Shown here piece by piece: positions 1-9,376 of a stretch of 64,000 nt of DNA (positions are counted from its first letter, which is position 1; every line of letters begins with the position of its first letter). The stretch is from the NCBI GenBank assembly GCA_023664725.1, contig JAMPFA010000002.1, positions 1-64,000 of the forward strand. The letters run 5' to 3'. Below the pieces are notes generated by a model that worked only from the letters and a program-made list of their open reading frames with translations, did not search any database and had not been told where the DNA came from. Source of the DNA: Roseburia sp. Its GTDB lineage: Bacteria; Bacillota; Clostridia; Lachnospirales; Lachnospiraceae. A program made the position numbers and the translations under genes.

Positions 1-1
1 G

Positions 2-424
2 GCGCACTCTGTCAAGCGGGTGTACCGTGGAATCGTCTCTGGACGGTTCCGGAAGACGGAGGGGTGCGTGGAGGGAAATATCGGCAGGCATCCCACGGAC
101 CGAAAGAAGATGGCGGTTGTCCCGGGAGGCAGGTCTGCCCGCACCCACTACCGGGTGTTGGAGCAGTACCTAAATGCCGCCTATATGGAGTTTGAGCTGG
201 AGACGGGACGGACCCACCAGATTCGGGTGCATATGGCAAGCATTGGGCATCCGCTGCTGGGGGATACGGTGTATGGAAACCAGAAGAATCCCTATCATCT
301 GCAAGGGCAGGCGCTGCACGCCATGACCATCGGGTTTATCCATCCTGGGACGGGAGAGTATATGGAGGTTTCTGCGCCGTTGCCGGAATATTTTCAGGCG
401 TTGATGCATCGTTTAGATAAATAA
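2..424 (+). CDS. RluA/RluD-family pseudouridine synthase, C-terminal part (5' end outside window)
   Basis: The reading frame is open from the first bases, so the gene starts upstream of the window and only the last 140 residues are seen. These carry the C-terminal signature of RluA-type rRNA/tRNA uridine isomerases: LETGRTHQIRVHMASIGHPL followed by LLGDTVYG. Family knowledge says such enzymes convert specific uridines in 23S rRNA or tRNA to pseudouridine. The catalytic Asp of the HRLD motif lies upstream and cannot be checked. A second, full-length RluA relative is encoded at 26943-27914, so this one may have a different target. Stop codon TAA at 422-424. Confidence 0.88.
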   Translation, partial: AHSVKRVYRGIVSGRFRKTEGCVEGNIGRHPTDRKKMAVVPGGRSARTHYRVLEQYLNAAYMEFELETGRTHQIRVHMASIGHPLLGDTVYGNQKNPYHLQGQALHAMTIGFIHPGTGEYMEVSAPLPEYFQALMHRLDK

Positions 425-481
425 ACGGGAACAGTCTGATGATTCATGGTGACGATGGCTGAACTGTTATGCAATTTTGTC

Positions 482-510
482 TATACATTTTGGGAAAAAT
501 AGCTTATAAT
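482..510 (+). promoter_or_regulatory. Probable sigma-A promoter for the kinase-like gene
   Basis: TATACA (482-487) and a perfect TATAAT (505-510) are separated by 17 bp, 34 bp upstream of the chosen ATG at 544. The -35 matches the consensus at four of six bases. Confidence 0.55.
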
Positions 511-543
511 ATAGAAAAACATACAAGTAAAGGTGGGATTTTT

Positions 544-1176
544 ATGTCGAATCATATTTATACAATCGGAAGAGAGTTTGGCAGCGGCGGCAAGGACGTG
601 GGCGTTGCCCTGGCAAAAAAGCTGGGGGTGAAATGCTATGGCAAGGAGCTTTTGGCGGAGGCGGCGAAAGAAAGCGGTTTCTGTACGGAAATTTTTGAAA
701 ACCATGACGAGAAACCGACCAACAGTTTTCTCTACTCCCTGGTGATGGACACCTATTCCTTTGGCGGGTACTCCTCAGCGCCTTTTTTGGATATGCCCTT
801 GAACCATAAGGTTTTTCTGGCCCAGTTTGACACCATCAAGAAGATTGCGGAAAAGGAATCCTGCGTGTTTGTGGGACGCTGCGCAGATTACGCATTGGCG
901 GATCACGGGGACTGTCTCAATATTTTCGTCCATGCAAAGCTGGAATACCGGACAAAGCGGATTGCAGAGGAAATGGATTTGACCATGAACAAGGCTAAGG
1001 ACATGGTTCAGAAAAACGACAAGCAGAGGGCGAGCTACTACAATTATTATACCAGCAAAAAATGGGGGGATTCCCGCAGCTATGATTTGTGCCTGGACAG
1101 CAGCCAGCTTGGGGTTGAGGGGTGTGTGGAGATGATTCTGGCGTACCGTAAGCTGTTTGACCAGAATCAGAAATAG
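544..1176 (+). CDS. Cytidylate kinase-like family protein (P-loop kinase)
   Basis: A 210-residue protein starting IYTIGREFGSGGKDVGVALA, which contains a P-loop-like GSGGKD near residues 13-18 and matches the cytidylate-kinase-like family common in clostridia. VGRCADYAL in the middle and the helical C-terminal half are also typical. The reading frame extends upstream to 469, but the ATG at 544 is preceded by AAAGGTGGG at a good distance and is the more natural start. True CMP kinases have a different CMP-binding insert, so the substrate is uncertain. The gene has its own promoter and is followed after 45 bp by the secreted protease gene. Confidence 0.8.
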   Translation: MSNHIYTIGREFGSGGKDVGVALAKKLGVKCYGKELLAEAAKESGFCTEIFENHDEKPTNSFLYSLVMDTYSFGGYSSAPFLDMPLNHKVFLAQFDTIKKIAEKESCVFVGRCADYALADHGDCLNIFVHAKLEYRTKRIAEEMDLTMNKAKDMVQKNDKQRASYYNYYTSKKWGDSRSYDLCLDSSQLGVEGCVEMILAYRKLFDQNQK

Positions 1177-1221
1177 TATTGTGATGTAAATTGGCGTGGG
1201 AAGATAAGGAGGATGTAAGAG

Positions 1222-3732
1222 ATGAAAAAGCGTAGTATCGCATTATTCATGGTAATTGCTATGCTGTTTTCAGGGACAACGACAGTTTTGGCAACGGAGT
1301 GGAAAAGCCCTGAAACAGAAAGCGACATAACAATGACAGAGGGTGCCACTGGCTATAATGGGGATGAAGAGTATCAGGTAAAAAGCATTGAAGAGTCTTT
1401 TTCGACTTATTCTATGCGAAGTGATCCCAGTTATGAGTCTGAATATGTGACTTCGGTAAAAAAACAGTCTCCCTACGAAACCTGCTGGGCATTTTCAACG
1501 ATGGCTGCCTCAGAGGCAAGCCTGGTAAAGTCGGGCATGTATGATAAAGATAACATTGATTTGTCAGAATGGCATCTGGCATATTTTATGGCACATCCGG
1601 TTACTGATCCATTAGGCGGGACTGAAGGGGATAAATTTACTTTAGTGTATAACGATACAAAGAAAAATTATATGATGAGAGGTGGAAATGTGCAATTCGC
1701 CACAATGAAACTGGCAAGCTGGCAGGGGCCGGTGATGGAGGAAGTTGCACCTTACACAACAATTGCAACTGTAGCCAACCCTAAGACGAAAACAGATGCA
1801 CAATTGGATGCAGATGCGTCTCTTTCAGAGGCAGTGGCCTTCCAGGATGAAGCACATCTGGAAAATGCCTATTTTGTGTCAATGGAGGATAAGGAGCATG
1901 TAAAAGCACTTATTAAAGAGTATGGTGCAGGTGCGACATCTTACTATACCAGCGACAATTATTATAACTTTGATACAAAAGATGGCAGACCTGCATATTA
2001 CAATCCGAGTACTACGGACACAAACCATGGTATAACATTGGTGGGATGGAATGATGAGTATCCTAAAGAGAATTTCAAAACAGCATCATCAAATACAGTA
2101 CCATCAAATGATGGCGCATGGCTCTGTAAAAACAGTTGGGGAAATAAGTGGGGCAATAACTATGTAGAAAATGGATATTTTTGGATATCTTATGAAGACA
2201 AAGCCATTAACGAAAGTAATGCTTATTTTTTCAACTATGGAAAAGCAGATAATTACGAGCATAATTATCAATATGATGGAGGAGTCGTTAATTGGTATAC
2301 ATGGTATGAAAACAGTGATTCAATGTATGCAGCAAATATCTTTCAGGCTAATTCTAATGAAATATTGAGTGCAGTAGGATTTTATACAGCTGATCCAAAT
2401 TATATATGTGAGATTTCTATATATAAGGATTGTGAAGAAGGGAATCCTGTTTCTGGAAAGTCAGTTGTCTCTATGAAAGATGTGGAGGAATTGTATGCAG
2501 GCTATCATACAGAAAAATTAAGTACAAACGTTTTTTTGGAAAAAGGATGTCGGTTTTCTGTTGTAGTTCGTTATAAAACATTAGATGGTTCACCGGCAAA
2601 GACTGTTACTGATTATGGGGAAACAGGCAGCTGGTATAGCTCTGTGGTTAGTGCAGAAAAAGGGCAGAGTTTTAAGAGTTCAAGAGGAACGACTTGGACG
2701 GATATTGGTGAGAGAGATAACCAAAACTGCAGGATTAAAGCCTTTACCAATTCAGTAGTGCCAACTGCATCCGTGTCTTTAAATGCTACCGATAAAACAC
2801 TTTTGATAGGCGACGATTTCCAACTGTCTGCCAGCGTCAGTCCGGATAATGCAACCAATAAGGAAATACACTGGAGCAGTTCAGATTCCAATGTGGCAAG
2901 CGTGGACGATGAAGGCCTTGTGACAGCAAAAGCAGAGGGAAAGACAGTGATTACGGCAGAAACGGCAGACGGCAGCGGAGCAAAGGACAGCTGCGAGATT
3001 ACGGTGGAGAAAAAGAAGGAAAGCAGCGAAACGCCCGGAGGGGGGGAGACACCTTCTCCGTCAAAACCGAATAACACGCCGGGCACAGAACAAACGGAGA
3101 CCAATCCAACGGAACCAAGTCAGGATACAACGGAACCGACAGAGGATGCGGATACGGAACCGGATGACACGGATACTGAAGAGGATACGGATGTTTCTAC
3201 ATTGAAAATCCAAAGTTTGTCCATATCTGCCATATCCAAGAACATAGCCGCAGGGAAAAAGGTGAATTTGACCGTTAGCGCAAAGCCCCAGGGCATATCC
3301 AACCCACAGGTGAAATGGACGACAGGAAATAAAAAATATGCCACGGTAAACAGCAAAGGCGTTGTGACAACAAAGAAAGCCGGAAAAGGGAAAACCGTAA
3401 AGATAACTGCAACGGCGAAAGACGGCAGCGGGAAAAAAGCGACGATCAAATTAAAGTTAATGAAAAACGCCGTTACAAAGGTTCAGATAAAAGGGGCGAG
3501 GAAAACGTTAAACGCAGGAAAAAGCATGACGTTAAAAGCCACGGTAAAGACAAACGGCAAAAATGCGAATAAATCCTTAAAATGGACCGTTTCCAATACG
3601 AAATACGCCTCTGTAAATTCCAAGGGAAAAGTTACGGCAAAGAAAGCTGGAAAGGGAAAAACCGTGACCGTAACCGCAATGTCTACGGACGGGACAAATA
3701 AAAAGGCAACGGTAAAAATTAAAATCAAATAA
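1222..3732 (+). CDS. Secreted C1 (papain-like) cysteine protease with lectin-like and three Big_2 Ig-like domains
   Basis: An 836-residue exported protein with an N-terminal signal peptide (about residues 1-25, ending near VLAT). The C1 peptidase domain spans about 65-330. The expected active site is visible: Gln82 and Cys88 in KQSPYETCWAFS, His269 in NHGITLVGWNDEY and Asn304 in CKNSWGNKWG. Residues about 335-515 fit the lectin-like domain that follows C1 domains in many clostridial surface proteases. A Big_2 Ig-like domain (about 523-600), a Thr/Pro/Glu-rich spacer (about 600-660) and two more Big_2 domains (about 665-836) follow. No LPXTG motif or membrane anchor is seen, so it is probably secreted or held by the repeats. 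AAGGAGG at 1206-1212 is its RBS. Confidence 0.88.
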   Translation: MKKRSIALFMVIAMLFSGTTTVLATEWKSPETESDITMTEGATGYNGDEEYQVKSIEESFSTYSMRSDPSYESEYVTSVKKQSPYETCWAFSTMAASEASLVKSGMYDKDNIDLSEWHLAYFMAHPVTDPLGGTEGDKFTLVYNDTKKNYMMRGGNVQFATMKLASWQGPVMEEVAPYTTIATVANPKTKTDAQLDADASLSEAVAFQDEAHLENAYFVSMEDKEHVKALIKEYGAGATSYYTSDNYYNFDTKDGRPAYYNPSTTDTNHGITLVGWNDEYPKENFKTASSNTVPSNDGAWLCKNSWGNKWGNNYVENGYFWISYEDKAINESNAYFFNYGKADNYEHNYQYDGGVVNWYTWYENSDSMYAANIFQANSNEILSAVGFYTADPNYICEISIYKDCEEGNPVSGKSVVSMKDVEELYAGYHTEKLSTNVFLEKGCRFSVVVRYKTLDGSPAKTVTDYGETGSWYSSVVSAEKGQSFKSSRGTTWTDIGERDNQNCRIKAFTNSVVPTASVSLNATDKTLLIGDDFQLSASVSPDNATNKEIHWSSSDSNVASVDDEGLVTAKAEGKTVITAETADGSGAKDSCEITVEKKKESSETPGGGETPSPSKPNNTPGTEQTETNPTEPSQDTTEPTEDADTEPDDTDTEEDTDVSTLKIQSLSISAISKNIAAGKKVNLTVSAKPQGISNPQVKWTTGNKKYATVNSKGVVTTKKAGKGKTVKITATAKDGSGKKATIKLKLMKNAVTKVQIKGARKTLNAGKSMTLKATVKTNGKNANKSLKWTVSNTKYASVNSKGKVTAKKAGKGKTVTVTAMSTDGTNKKATVKIKIK

Positions 3733-3755
3733 GAATTGAGGTGAGCCAGGAAAAC

Positions 3756-3805
3756 AACAAAATCCCCACAGTCTCTTTATTTGGAGGGAATGCGGGGATT
3801 TTGTT
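3756..3805 (+). terminator. Hairpin terminator after the protease gene
   Basis: AACAAAATCCCC (3756-3767) pairs perfectly with GGGGATTTTGTT (3794-3805) around a 26-nt loop, 23 bp after the protease stop codon. The distal arm is T-rich, as in a Rho-independent terminator. Confidence 0.6.
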
Positions 3806-3884
3806 ATGAAAGAATCTATGAAAAATCAGATGATGATTGCAATATGGAGATTTACATGAAAAAGATTGCGAAAGGAGATAAAAG

Positions 3885-3985
3885 AAACTATTCGCAAAAG
3901 AATAGTTTAACGAAAAGTTTGTGCCGAATTTTTAAGGTTCTAAGCATTCTGGCTGTTTGGGTACAAACTGTTTCGTTAAACTATT
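3885..3985. repeat. Nested inverted repeats in the gap between the protease gene and dtd
   Basis: This lies in the 314-bp gene-free stretch 3733-4046. The arms 3901-3924 and 3961-3985 are 24-25 bp and match with one gap and one mismatch, around a 36-nt loop. The left arm can also pair with AAACTATTC at 3885-3893, giving a competing 9-bp hairpin with GAATAGTTT at 3900-3908. It sits just downstream of dtd on the minus strand, so it may end the pheST-dtd transcript, although no clear U-run follows. A small open frame over it (from 3781, or from the ATG at 3856) has no recognisable product and is not called. Confidence 0.5.
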
Positions 3986-4046
3986 AATCAGAATCGTGGA
4001 GGGGGCATTTATTTTTGTTTTAATAGGTTTGGTATCTGTGATACTT

Positions 4047-4502
4047 TTAGGATCCTGTTATTTCTTTGGAATCCAGTATTATGGTGAATGGACCGTCGTT
4101 TTCCAAACTTATCTTCATATCTGCCCCGAATATCCCGGTTTGTACGGGATATTCCAGAGCTTTGCATTGTTTTATGATATATTCGTATAACATATTGGCT
4201 TTTTCGGGATTTCCGGCCTGGGTAAAGGATGGGCGGTTTCCTTTTTTACAGTCGGCATACAGTGTAAACTGTGATACCAGCAATAGGCTTCCCTTTACAT
4301 CTTTTAACGCCAGGTTAGTTTTCCCTTCTGAATCCTCAAATATCCTGAGGCCTGTGAGTTTTTTTATCATTTTATCTGCAATTTCTTTTGTGTCACTTTC
4401 AGAAACACCGATGAAAACCAGAAATCCTTGTCCGATTTCGCCCACGTTTTCTTTGTCTACCATAACATTGGCATGATTGACCCGTTGAATTAAAAATTTC
4501 AT
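4047..4502 (-). CDS. dtd: D-aminoacyl-tRNA deacylase
   Basis: A 151-residue protein of normal length for the family. It begins [16 protein letters not shown], has the signature SQFTLYAD in the middle and ends with the [11 protein letters not shown] version of the C-terminal NxGP loop that helps form the chirality-sensing active site. Dtd hydrolyses D-amino acids and glycine from mischarged tRNAs. It is the last gene of the pheS-pheT-dtd run, 20 bp after pheT, so proofreading is co-expressed with an aminoacyl-tRNA synthetase. Confidence 0.95.
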   Translation of the reverse strand: MKFLIQRVNHANVMVDKENVGEIGQGFLVFIGVSESDTKEIADKMIKKLTGLRIFEDSEGKTNLALKDVKGSLLLVSQFTLYADCKKGNRPSFTQAGNPEKANMLYEYIIKQCKALEYPVQTGIFGADMKISLENDGPFTIILDSKEITGS

Positions 4503-4522
4503 ATCAGATACTCCTGTATTTT

Positions 4523-6967
4523 TTAGGCTCTTAGATCAATGTCCAGTTCGTTTTTCAGGGTTTTGCAGATCTTATCCACAAATTTCTGAACGGTATCACC
4601 TTCAAATGATTCATTTTTTGGCTCGAAGATTACAGTGTAAGCCATACTTTTCTTTCCGGCTGGAATCTGTCCGCCCTCGTACACGTCAAACAATTTTATC
4701 TCTTTGATATATTTGTTTGCCTTGCGGATGCAGTTTTCCACCTCTCCGAAGGTGATTTCTTTGTTCATCACAAATGCAAGATCACGTTTTTCCTCGGCAT
4801 ATTTTGACAACGGCGTAAATACTCTCCTGCTTCCGTACCATTTTGACAATTTTTCCAGGTCAAGTTCCATGAGAAATGCAGATGTGCGCATGTCAAGCTC
4901 ATCTTGAATATTATATGCTACTTTTCCGAAGTAACCAATCTCCTCTCCTTCACAGGAAACCGCAACTGTCTGGTATGGGTGGAGGAATGATTTTTCTGTT
5001 TTTTGATACTCAAATACAATGCCCATGCTGTCCGCAATGGTCGCAGCAATGCTCTTCATGGTATAAAATGTCTCATCCTGTCCGAAAATGCCTACACAAA
5101 GAGTATCCCTCTCCTGTGGATATTCGGCTAAGGGCAGAGCCTTCGGAATAAATATTTTTGCTGTCTCAAAAAGCCTTCCCTCTAAAATTCCCTGTTTTTC
5201 ATTTCTGGATATGGCATTTAACATAGAGGCAGCTAAAGTGGTTCTCATCAGGGATAAATCTTGGTTGATAGGATTTAATATCTGAATGGCATTTCTCTCC
5301 TTTGCATTTTCCGGCAGTTTTAACAGGTTCAGATCCGACGGTGAGAAAAAGGAATAATGCATACACTCATGAATTCCCATAGAACACAATGTTTTCTTTA
5401 ATGCCAGTTCTCCTTTTTGCTGCAGGGTATATCCACCCATGGTTACCTGGGCAGAAGGCATAAATGTAGATACAATATGGTCGTAACCGTACATGCGGAT
5501 CACTTCCTCCGCTACATCCGGATAGCGCTCTACATCATTTTCCCCCTCCGGGAGCATATCTTCACGGTATGCCGGAACTTCAAGCAGAAGTTCATCCCCG
5601 TCGATCTTGGGGTTAAAGTTAAGGCTCTTCATGATCTTAAAAATATCTTCATCGGGAACCTTGATGCCAAGGACGCTGTTTACCTTGTGGATGCTTACTT
5701 TCATTGGCGTTGGCTCTATTGAGTTGCCTGTATTCACATCTACATGAGTGCTGGAAACTTTTCCGCAGCCCAGTTCTTCCATCAAATGAAGGGCACGTTT
5801 CATGCCAAGCACAGTGGAGTATTCATCCACACCTTTTTCGTATCTTGCGCTGGCATCGGAATTTTTCCCCAGGCTTCGGGCAGTCTTTCTCACATTATCC
5901 CTGGCAAATTTGGCTGATTCAAATATAACATCCTTTGTGGTGTCACGGATTTCTGAGTTTAAGCCCCCCATCACACCTGCCAGTGCCACAGGCTTTTTGC
6001 CGTCACAGATTACCAGATTTGCAGGAGTCATAGTATATTCCTGCTCATCCAGTGTGACAATCTTCTCCCCCTCTTTCGCTCTTCTCACCTGAATCTGGTT
6101 GCCTTCCAGATAAGAACAGTCAAAAGCGTGCATGGGCTGGCCAATCTCTTTTAACACATAGTTTGTGATATCTACCACGTTGGAGATGGAGGCCATTCCT
6201 ACCAGTGTCAGCCGCCGTTTCATCCAGGCTGGGGAGGGCTGGATTTTTACATCATATACATAATGTGCCGAGTACCGTGGACAAAGGTCTGACGCATCCA
6301 CAGAAACAGTAAATCCCTCTTTTTTAACCTCAGTCTCAGTGTAATCTATTGCGGGCATTTTAAGTTCTTTAGAAAGAACGGCGGAAATTTCCCTCGCCAT
6401 GCCTAAAATGCTCTGGCAGTCTGGTCTGTTTGCCGTCAGGGCAATATCAAAAATCCAGTCATCAAGCCCCAGAAGGGGTTTTACATCCTCGCCTGGCTTG
6501 GCATCTTCCGGGAGGACCATAAGTCCGTTGTAACCTGCACCGGGATATAAATCTTCTGTCAGTCCCAGCTCTACGCCAGAACACAGCATTCCATGGGACT
6601 CATATCCCCGAAGTTTACCCTTTTTAATAGTTGCAACGCCTTCGATGGTCTTGTGGTCTTTTGCAGTGGCATAGACAGAGGCTCCGATTAACGCCAGTGG
6701 GAATTTCCCTCCCGCCTTTACATTGTCTGCGCCGCAGCAGACCTGCATGGTTCCATGGTCTCCGGCATTTACCTGGCAGACGCTTAAATGGGTGTCGGGA
6801 ATTGGTTCCAAAGATTCCACATATCCTACCACAACTTTGTCGATATCTTTTCCCAGCTCATATTTTTCTTCTACTTCAAAACCGGCGTCAAACAGTTTCT
6901 TTTCCAGCTCATCCGGTGTCACATCTATCTCTACATAATCTTTAAGCCAGCTCAATGGTACTATCAT
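4523..6967 (-). CDS. pheT: Phenylalanine--tRNA ligase beta subunit
   Basis: An 814-residue protein, typical for bacterial PheT. It starts [20 protein letters not shown], followed by the EMAP/tRNA-binding-like domain (about 40-150), the B3/B4 editing domain, the B5 domain, the inactive catalytic-like core and the C-terminal ferredoxin-fold anticodon-binding domain ([14 protein letters not shown] onward, about residue 720 to the end). With PheS it forms the (alpha-beta)2 enzyme that charges tRNA-Phe and edits Tyr-tRNA-Phe. It lies 19 bp downstream of pheS and is under the same T-box. Confidence 0.97.
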   Translation of the reverse strand: MIVPLSWLKDYVEIDVTPDELEKKLFDAGFEVEEKYELGKDIDKVVVGYVESLEPIPDTHLSVCQVNAGDHGTMQVCCGADNVKAGGKFPLALIGASVYATAKDHKTIEGVATIKKGKLRGYESHGMLCSGVELGLTEDLYPGAGYNGLMVLPEDAKPGEDVKPLLGLDDWIFDIALTANRPDCQSILGMAREISAVLSKELKMPAIDYTETEVKKEGFTVSVDASDLCPRYSAHYVYDVKIQPSPAWMKRRLTLVGMASISNVVDITNYVLKEIGQPMHAFDCSYLEGNQIQVRRAKEGEKIVTLDEQEYTMTPANLVICDGKKPVALAGVMGGLNSEIRDTTKDVIFESAKFARDNVRKTARSLGKNSDASARYEKGVDEYSTVLGMKRALHLMEELGCGKVSSTHVDVNTGNSIEPTPMKVSIHKVNSVLGIKVPDEDIFKIMKSLNFNPKIDGDELLLEVPAYREDMLPEGENDVERYPDVAEEVIRMYGYDHIVSTFMPSAQVTMGGYTLQQKGELALKKTLCSMGIHECMHYSFFSPSDLNLLKLPENAKERNAIQILNPINQDLSLMRTTLAASMLNAISRNEKQGILEGRLFETAKIFIPKALPLAEYPQERDTLCVGIFGQDETFYTMKSIAATIADSMGIVFEYQKTEKSFLHPYQTVAVSCEGEEIGYFGKVAYNIQDELDMRTSAFLMELDLEKLSKWYGSRRVFTPLSKYAEEKRDLAFVMNKEITFGEVENCIRKANKYIKEIKLFDVYEGGQIPAGKKSMAYTVIFEPKNESFEGDTVQKFVDKICKTLKNELDIDLRA

Positions 6968-6986
6968 AATAACCCTCCGTCACTCA

Positions 6987-8033
6987 TTATTTCTCATTAA
7001 TCTGCTGTAAAACCCGAAGATCAGAGTTGAACAGTAATTTAATGTTGTTGATGCCATATTTTAACATAGCGGTTCGCTCCAAACCGATTCCAAATGCAAA
7101 TCCGCTGTACTCCTCAGAATCGATACCGCAGTTTTCAAGAACTCTCTTATTTACAACTCCGGCTCCTAAAATCTCAATCCATCCTGTGCCTTTGCAGAGG
7201 CTGCATCCCTTTCCGCCGCAGGCAAAGCAGCTGCAGTCAACTTCAACCGACGGCTCGGTAAATGGAAAATAAGATGGTCTTAAACGTGTGGTGGTTCCTT
7301 CACCGTAGACCTTCTGTACAAACACATCCAGCATGCCCTTTAAATCACTTAACGTAATGCCTTTATCTACTACAAGACCCTCCATCTGGCTAAACATAGG
7401 GGAATGTGTGGCGTCATCATCGGATCGAAACACTTTTCCCGGAGATAAAATTTTAATGGGGGGCTGTTTCTTTTCCATCACGTGGATCTGTCCCGCTGAT
7501 GTCTGGGTGCGGAGCAGAAATTCCGTAGACAGGTAAAAAGTATCCTGCATATCTCTTGCCGGATGGTCTTTGGGGGTGTTCAGCGCCGTAAAGTTGTAAT
7601 AATCTGTCTCAATTTCACTTCCCTCAAAGATTTCAAATCCCATTCCGGCAAAAATATCGATCAGCTGATTTCTAACCAGAGTTACCGGATGGAGATTCCC
7701 GATTTTTGTTGGCTCTGCTGGAATAGAGATATCGATTTTTTCTTTCTCATATCTCCTGGAAAGCTCCAGTGCTTTCATTTTTTCTTCCATATTGGCAAAA
7801 CGCCCGAATGCCCATTCTTTCAGTTCATTCACTGATTTTCCGTAATTTGCCCGCTCTTCCGGAGCAAGATTTTTCATCTCTTTCATAAGCTCGCTGATCT
7901 TACTCTTCTTGCCTTCCAGATAAACGTTTTTGAACTCATAAAGTTCTTTGGAGCTTTTTAACACTTCCAGTTCGTTTTCAATCTTCGCTTTTAAAGCGGA
8001 GAGATTTTCTGACAACATATTTTTGTCCTGCAT
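6987..8033 (-). CDS. pheS: Phenylalanine--tRNA ligase alpha subunit
   Basis: Catalytic subunit, 348 residues from the ATG at 8033. The frame continues upstream to 8141, but that part runs into the T-box terminator region. [18 protein letters not shown] gives the expected N-terminal coiled coil and AGCAGGG is the modest RBS. Class II core signatures include [20 protein letters not shown], the conserved Cys-rich loop [14 protein letters not shown], and [17 protein letters not shown] near the C terminus. It charges tRNA-Phe together with PheT. Confidence 0.96.
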   Translation of the reverse strand: MQDKNMLSENLSALKAKIENELEVLKSSKELYEFKNVYLEGKKSKISELMKEMKNLAPEERANYGKSVNELKEWAFGRFANMEEKMKALELSRRYEKEKIDISIPAEPTKIGNLHPVTLVRNQLIDIFAGMGFEIFEGSEIETDYYNFTALNTPKDHPARDMQDTFYLSTEFLLRTQTSAGQIHVMEKKQPPIKILSPGKVFRSDDDATHSPMFSQMEGLVVDKGITLSDLKGMLDVFVQKVYGEGTTTRLRPSYFPFTEPSVEVDCSCFACGGKGCSLCKGTGWIEILGAGVVNKRVLENCGIDSEEYSGFAFGIGLERTAMLKYGINNIKLLFNSDLRVLQQINEK

Positions 8034-8141
8034 ATCATTCCCTGCTTTCTTTATTATTTTAGGGGTATGCGCATTGCACAGTTTCGCTGTGCCGCCCGCA
8101 TGCCATACAGCAACTGTATTCCTTATGCGGGCCGTGTGCAT

Positions 8142-8390
8142 AAAAAACGTCCCACAGCATAAATGCTATGGGACGAAAAGATTCGCGGTACCACCCAAAT
8201 TCAGATATCCGTCAGATATCTGCTCTCTAATTTGCTTTAATGCAGCAACTACATCCGCTTACTCTAAAATCATCAGCTTTCGCGGAAGACTCCAATGCTG
8301 AAATTCATCCACAGGCGACTGGCATACTCACAGCAAACATAGGCCTCTCTGAAAATCGCTGTTGCAGATTACTTACACATTTTCTCAGTC
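8142..8390 (-). ncRNA. T-box riboswitch, phenylalanine type, controlling pheS-pheT-dtd
   Basis: On the minus strand the T-box core GGTGGTACCGCG (complement of 8184-8196) lies just before a strong terminator: a 13-bp stem CGTCCCATAGCAT/ATGCTGTGGGACG (8148-8175) followed by six U (8142-8147). Upstream, an AGAGAGG-containing Stem I is followed by UUC-A at 8300-8302, the best candidate for a Phe specifier codon with the expected purine after it. Uncharged tRNA-Phe should stabilise the antiterminator and let pheST be read. Confidence 0.92.
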
Positions 8391-8396
8391 CCGGTT

Positions 8397-8425
8397 ATTA
8401 TAAACAATTTCCTTTGGAAAGTCAA
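8397..8425 (-). promoter_or_regulatory. Promoter of the pheST T-box transcript
   Basis: On the minus strand, TTGACT (8420-8425) and TATAAT (8397-8402) are spaced exactly 17 bp. The start point would be near 8390, which gives a T-box leader of about 250 nt before its terminator. Confidence 0.8.
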
Positions 8426-8493
8426 CTGCCAATTACTTATTATTCGTTGTGCTAATGTCAGATTTGCGGCCAAGACAAATTGGGGTGGAAATG

Positions 8494-8522
8494 TTGCAAT
8501 TCTCATGGTAAACTAGTACAAT
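8494..8522 (+). promoter_or_regulatory. Probable promoter of ttcA-like and recombinase genes
   Basis: TTGCAA (8494-8499) and TACAAT (8517-8522) are 17 bp apart. The -10 and the expected start point fall inside the 58-bp palindrome at 8513-8570, an arrangement expected for an operator. The first gene begins at 8633. Confidence 0.5.
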
Positions 8523-8570
8523 GAATACTAAGTTGTTTAACGTAAACAAACTTAGTATTCGTTGTACTAG
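8513..8570. repeat. 58-bp near-perfect palindrome overlapping a promoter
   Basis: Two 29-bp arms meet at 8541/8542. Reading outside-in, both carry CTAGTACAA, GAATACTAAGTT and GTTTA; they differ by one base (T/C at the tenth position) and a one-base shift near the centre. It could be a repressor operator, a cruciform, or a hairpin in the 5' leader of the following mRNA. No T-run follows on either strand, so a simple terminator is less likely. Confidence 0.75.
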
Positions 8571-8632
8571 ATATGTTCCTGATAATAAGACTTAAAGGCT
8601 TTGAAGATAAATAGAACAGGAGAATTTATCAT

Positions 8633-9373
8633 ATGAAATTACAGCAATTATTAAGTTATACCAGAAAAGCTGTGGATGATTATCAACTGATAGAAAAAGG
8701 TGATAAGATCGCTGTGGGTATTTCCGGAGGAAAGGACAGCTTGACATTGCTCTACGCATTAAAGCATCTGCAAAGATTTTATCCCAATCCCTTTGCGTTG
8801 ACTGCCATCACTGTTGACCTTGGATTTGAAGGATTTGATCTAGCTCCCATTGAAAAATTGTGCATGGAGCTGGAAGTTCCATACAATATTGTTCATACAG
8901 ACATAGCAAAAATTGTTTTCGAGGAAAAAAAGGATGTGTCCCCCTGCTCGCTCTGTGCAAAAATGCGGAAAGGTGCGCTGAATGACAAAATTAAGGAACT
9001 GGGATGCAATAAAGTTGCCTATGCCCATCACAAGGATGATATAGTGGAAACCATGATGCTCTCGTTAATATATGAAGGACGCTTCCACTCCTTCTCACCA
9101 CGCACCTATCTTGACCGCATGGATCTGACAGTGATCCGTCCGCTGATGTACATTCCAGAAGCAGATATTATCGGATTTCAGAATAAATGTAAGCTTCCAA
9201 CAGTGGAAAATCCATGTCCTCAAGACGGCATTACCAAAAGAGAATATGTAAAGCAGCTGCTCCGCCAGATCAATCTGGAAAATCCCGGCGTGAAAAACAG
9301 GATGTTTACTGCCATCACCAACGGAAAAATAGACGGCTGGCCCACAAAAAAGGAATTAGAAAGTGAGGAATAG
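8633..9373 (+). CDS. TtcA-family tRNA 2-thiocytidine synthetase-like protein (PP-loop ATPase)
   Basis: A 246-residue protein with the PP-loop SGGKDS at 31-36, the CxxC pair Cys105/Cys108 (PCSLCAKMRKG) and a third cysteine, Cys195, in VENPCPQ. This is the TtcA pattern in which three cysteines hold an iron-sulfur cluster used in 2-thiolation of cytidine 32 in tRNA. The GHHLDD-like region reads AYAHHKDDIVET. RBS AGGAGA at 8618-8623. It is followed after 3 bp by the recombinase gene, with which it must be co-transcribed. Confidence 0.85.
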   Translation: MKLQQLLSYTRKAVDDYQLIEKGDKIAVGISGGKDSLTLLYALKHLQRFYPNPFALTAITVDLGFEGFDLAPIEKLCMELEVPYNIVHTDIAKIVFEEKKDVSPCSLCAKMRKGALNDKIKELGCNKVAYAHHKDDIVETMMLSLIYEGRFHSFSPRTYLDRMDLTVIRPLMYIPEADIIGFQNKCKLPTVENPCPQDGITKREYVKQLLRQINLENPGVKNRMFTAITNGKIDGWPTKKELESEE

Positions 9374-9376
9374 AGG

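Noticed and set aside
424..481. Weak inverted repeat AACAGT/ACTGTT after the first gene
   Set aside because: Only six or seven base pairs with a long loop and no T-run; not enough to call a terminator.
2613..3104. 163-residue minus-strand open frame inside the protease gene
   Set aside because: It mirrors the Ig-like and Thr/Pro-rich part of the plus-strand gene and has Val/Phe/Ser-rich shadow composition.
2821..3732. Repeat-rich DNA in the protease gene considered as a tandem DNA repeat or CRISPR
   Set aside because: The repeats are protein-level Big_2 domains, in frame and diverged in DNA. No regular repeat-spacer pattern exists here or elsewhere in the window.
3781..3987. 68-residue plus-strand frame, or a 43-residue version from 3856
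   Set aside because: It begins inside the protease terminator and covers the nested hairpins. The 3856 start has a fair RBS, but there is no family match that I recognise and no sign of conservation.
3957..4190. 77-residue hydrophobic plus-strand frame
   Set aside because: It overlaps the end of dtd on the other strand and crosses the inverted repeat. The membrane-like run is the reverse of dtd coding sequence in part.
6631..6945. Overlapping plus-strand frames opposite pheT
   Set aside because: They are antisense to the conserved tRNA-binding region of pheT and have Leu/Arg/Pro-rich shadow composition.
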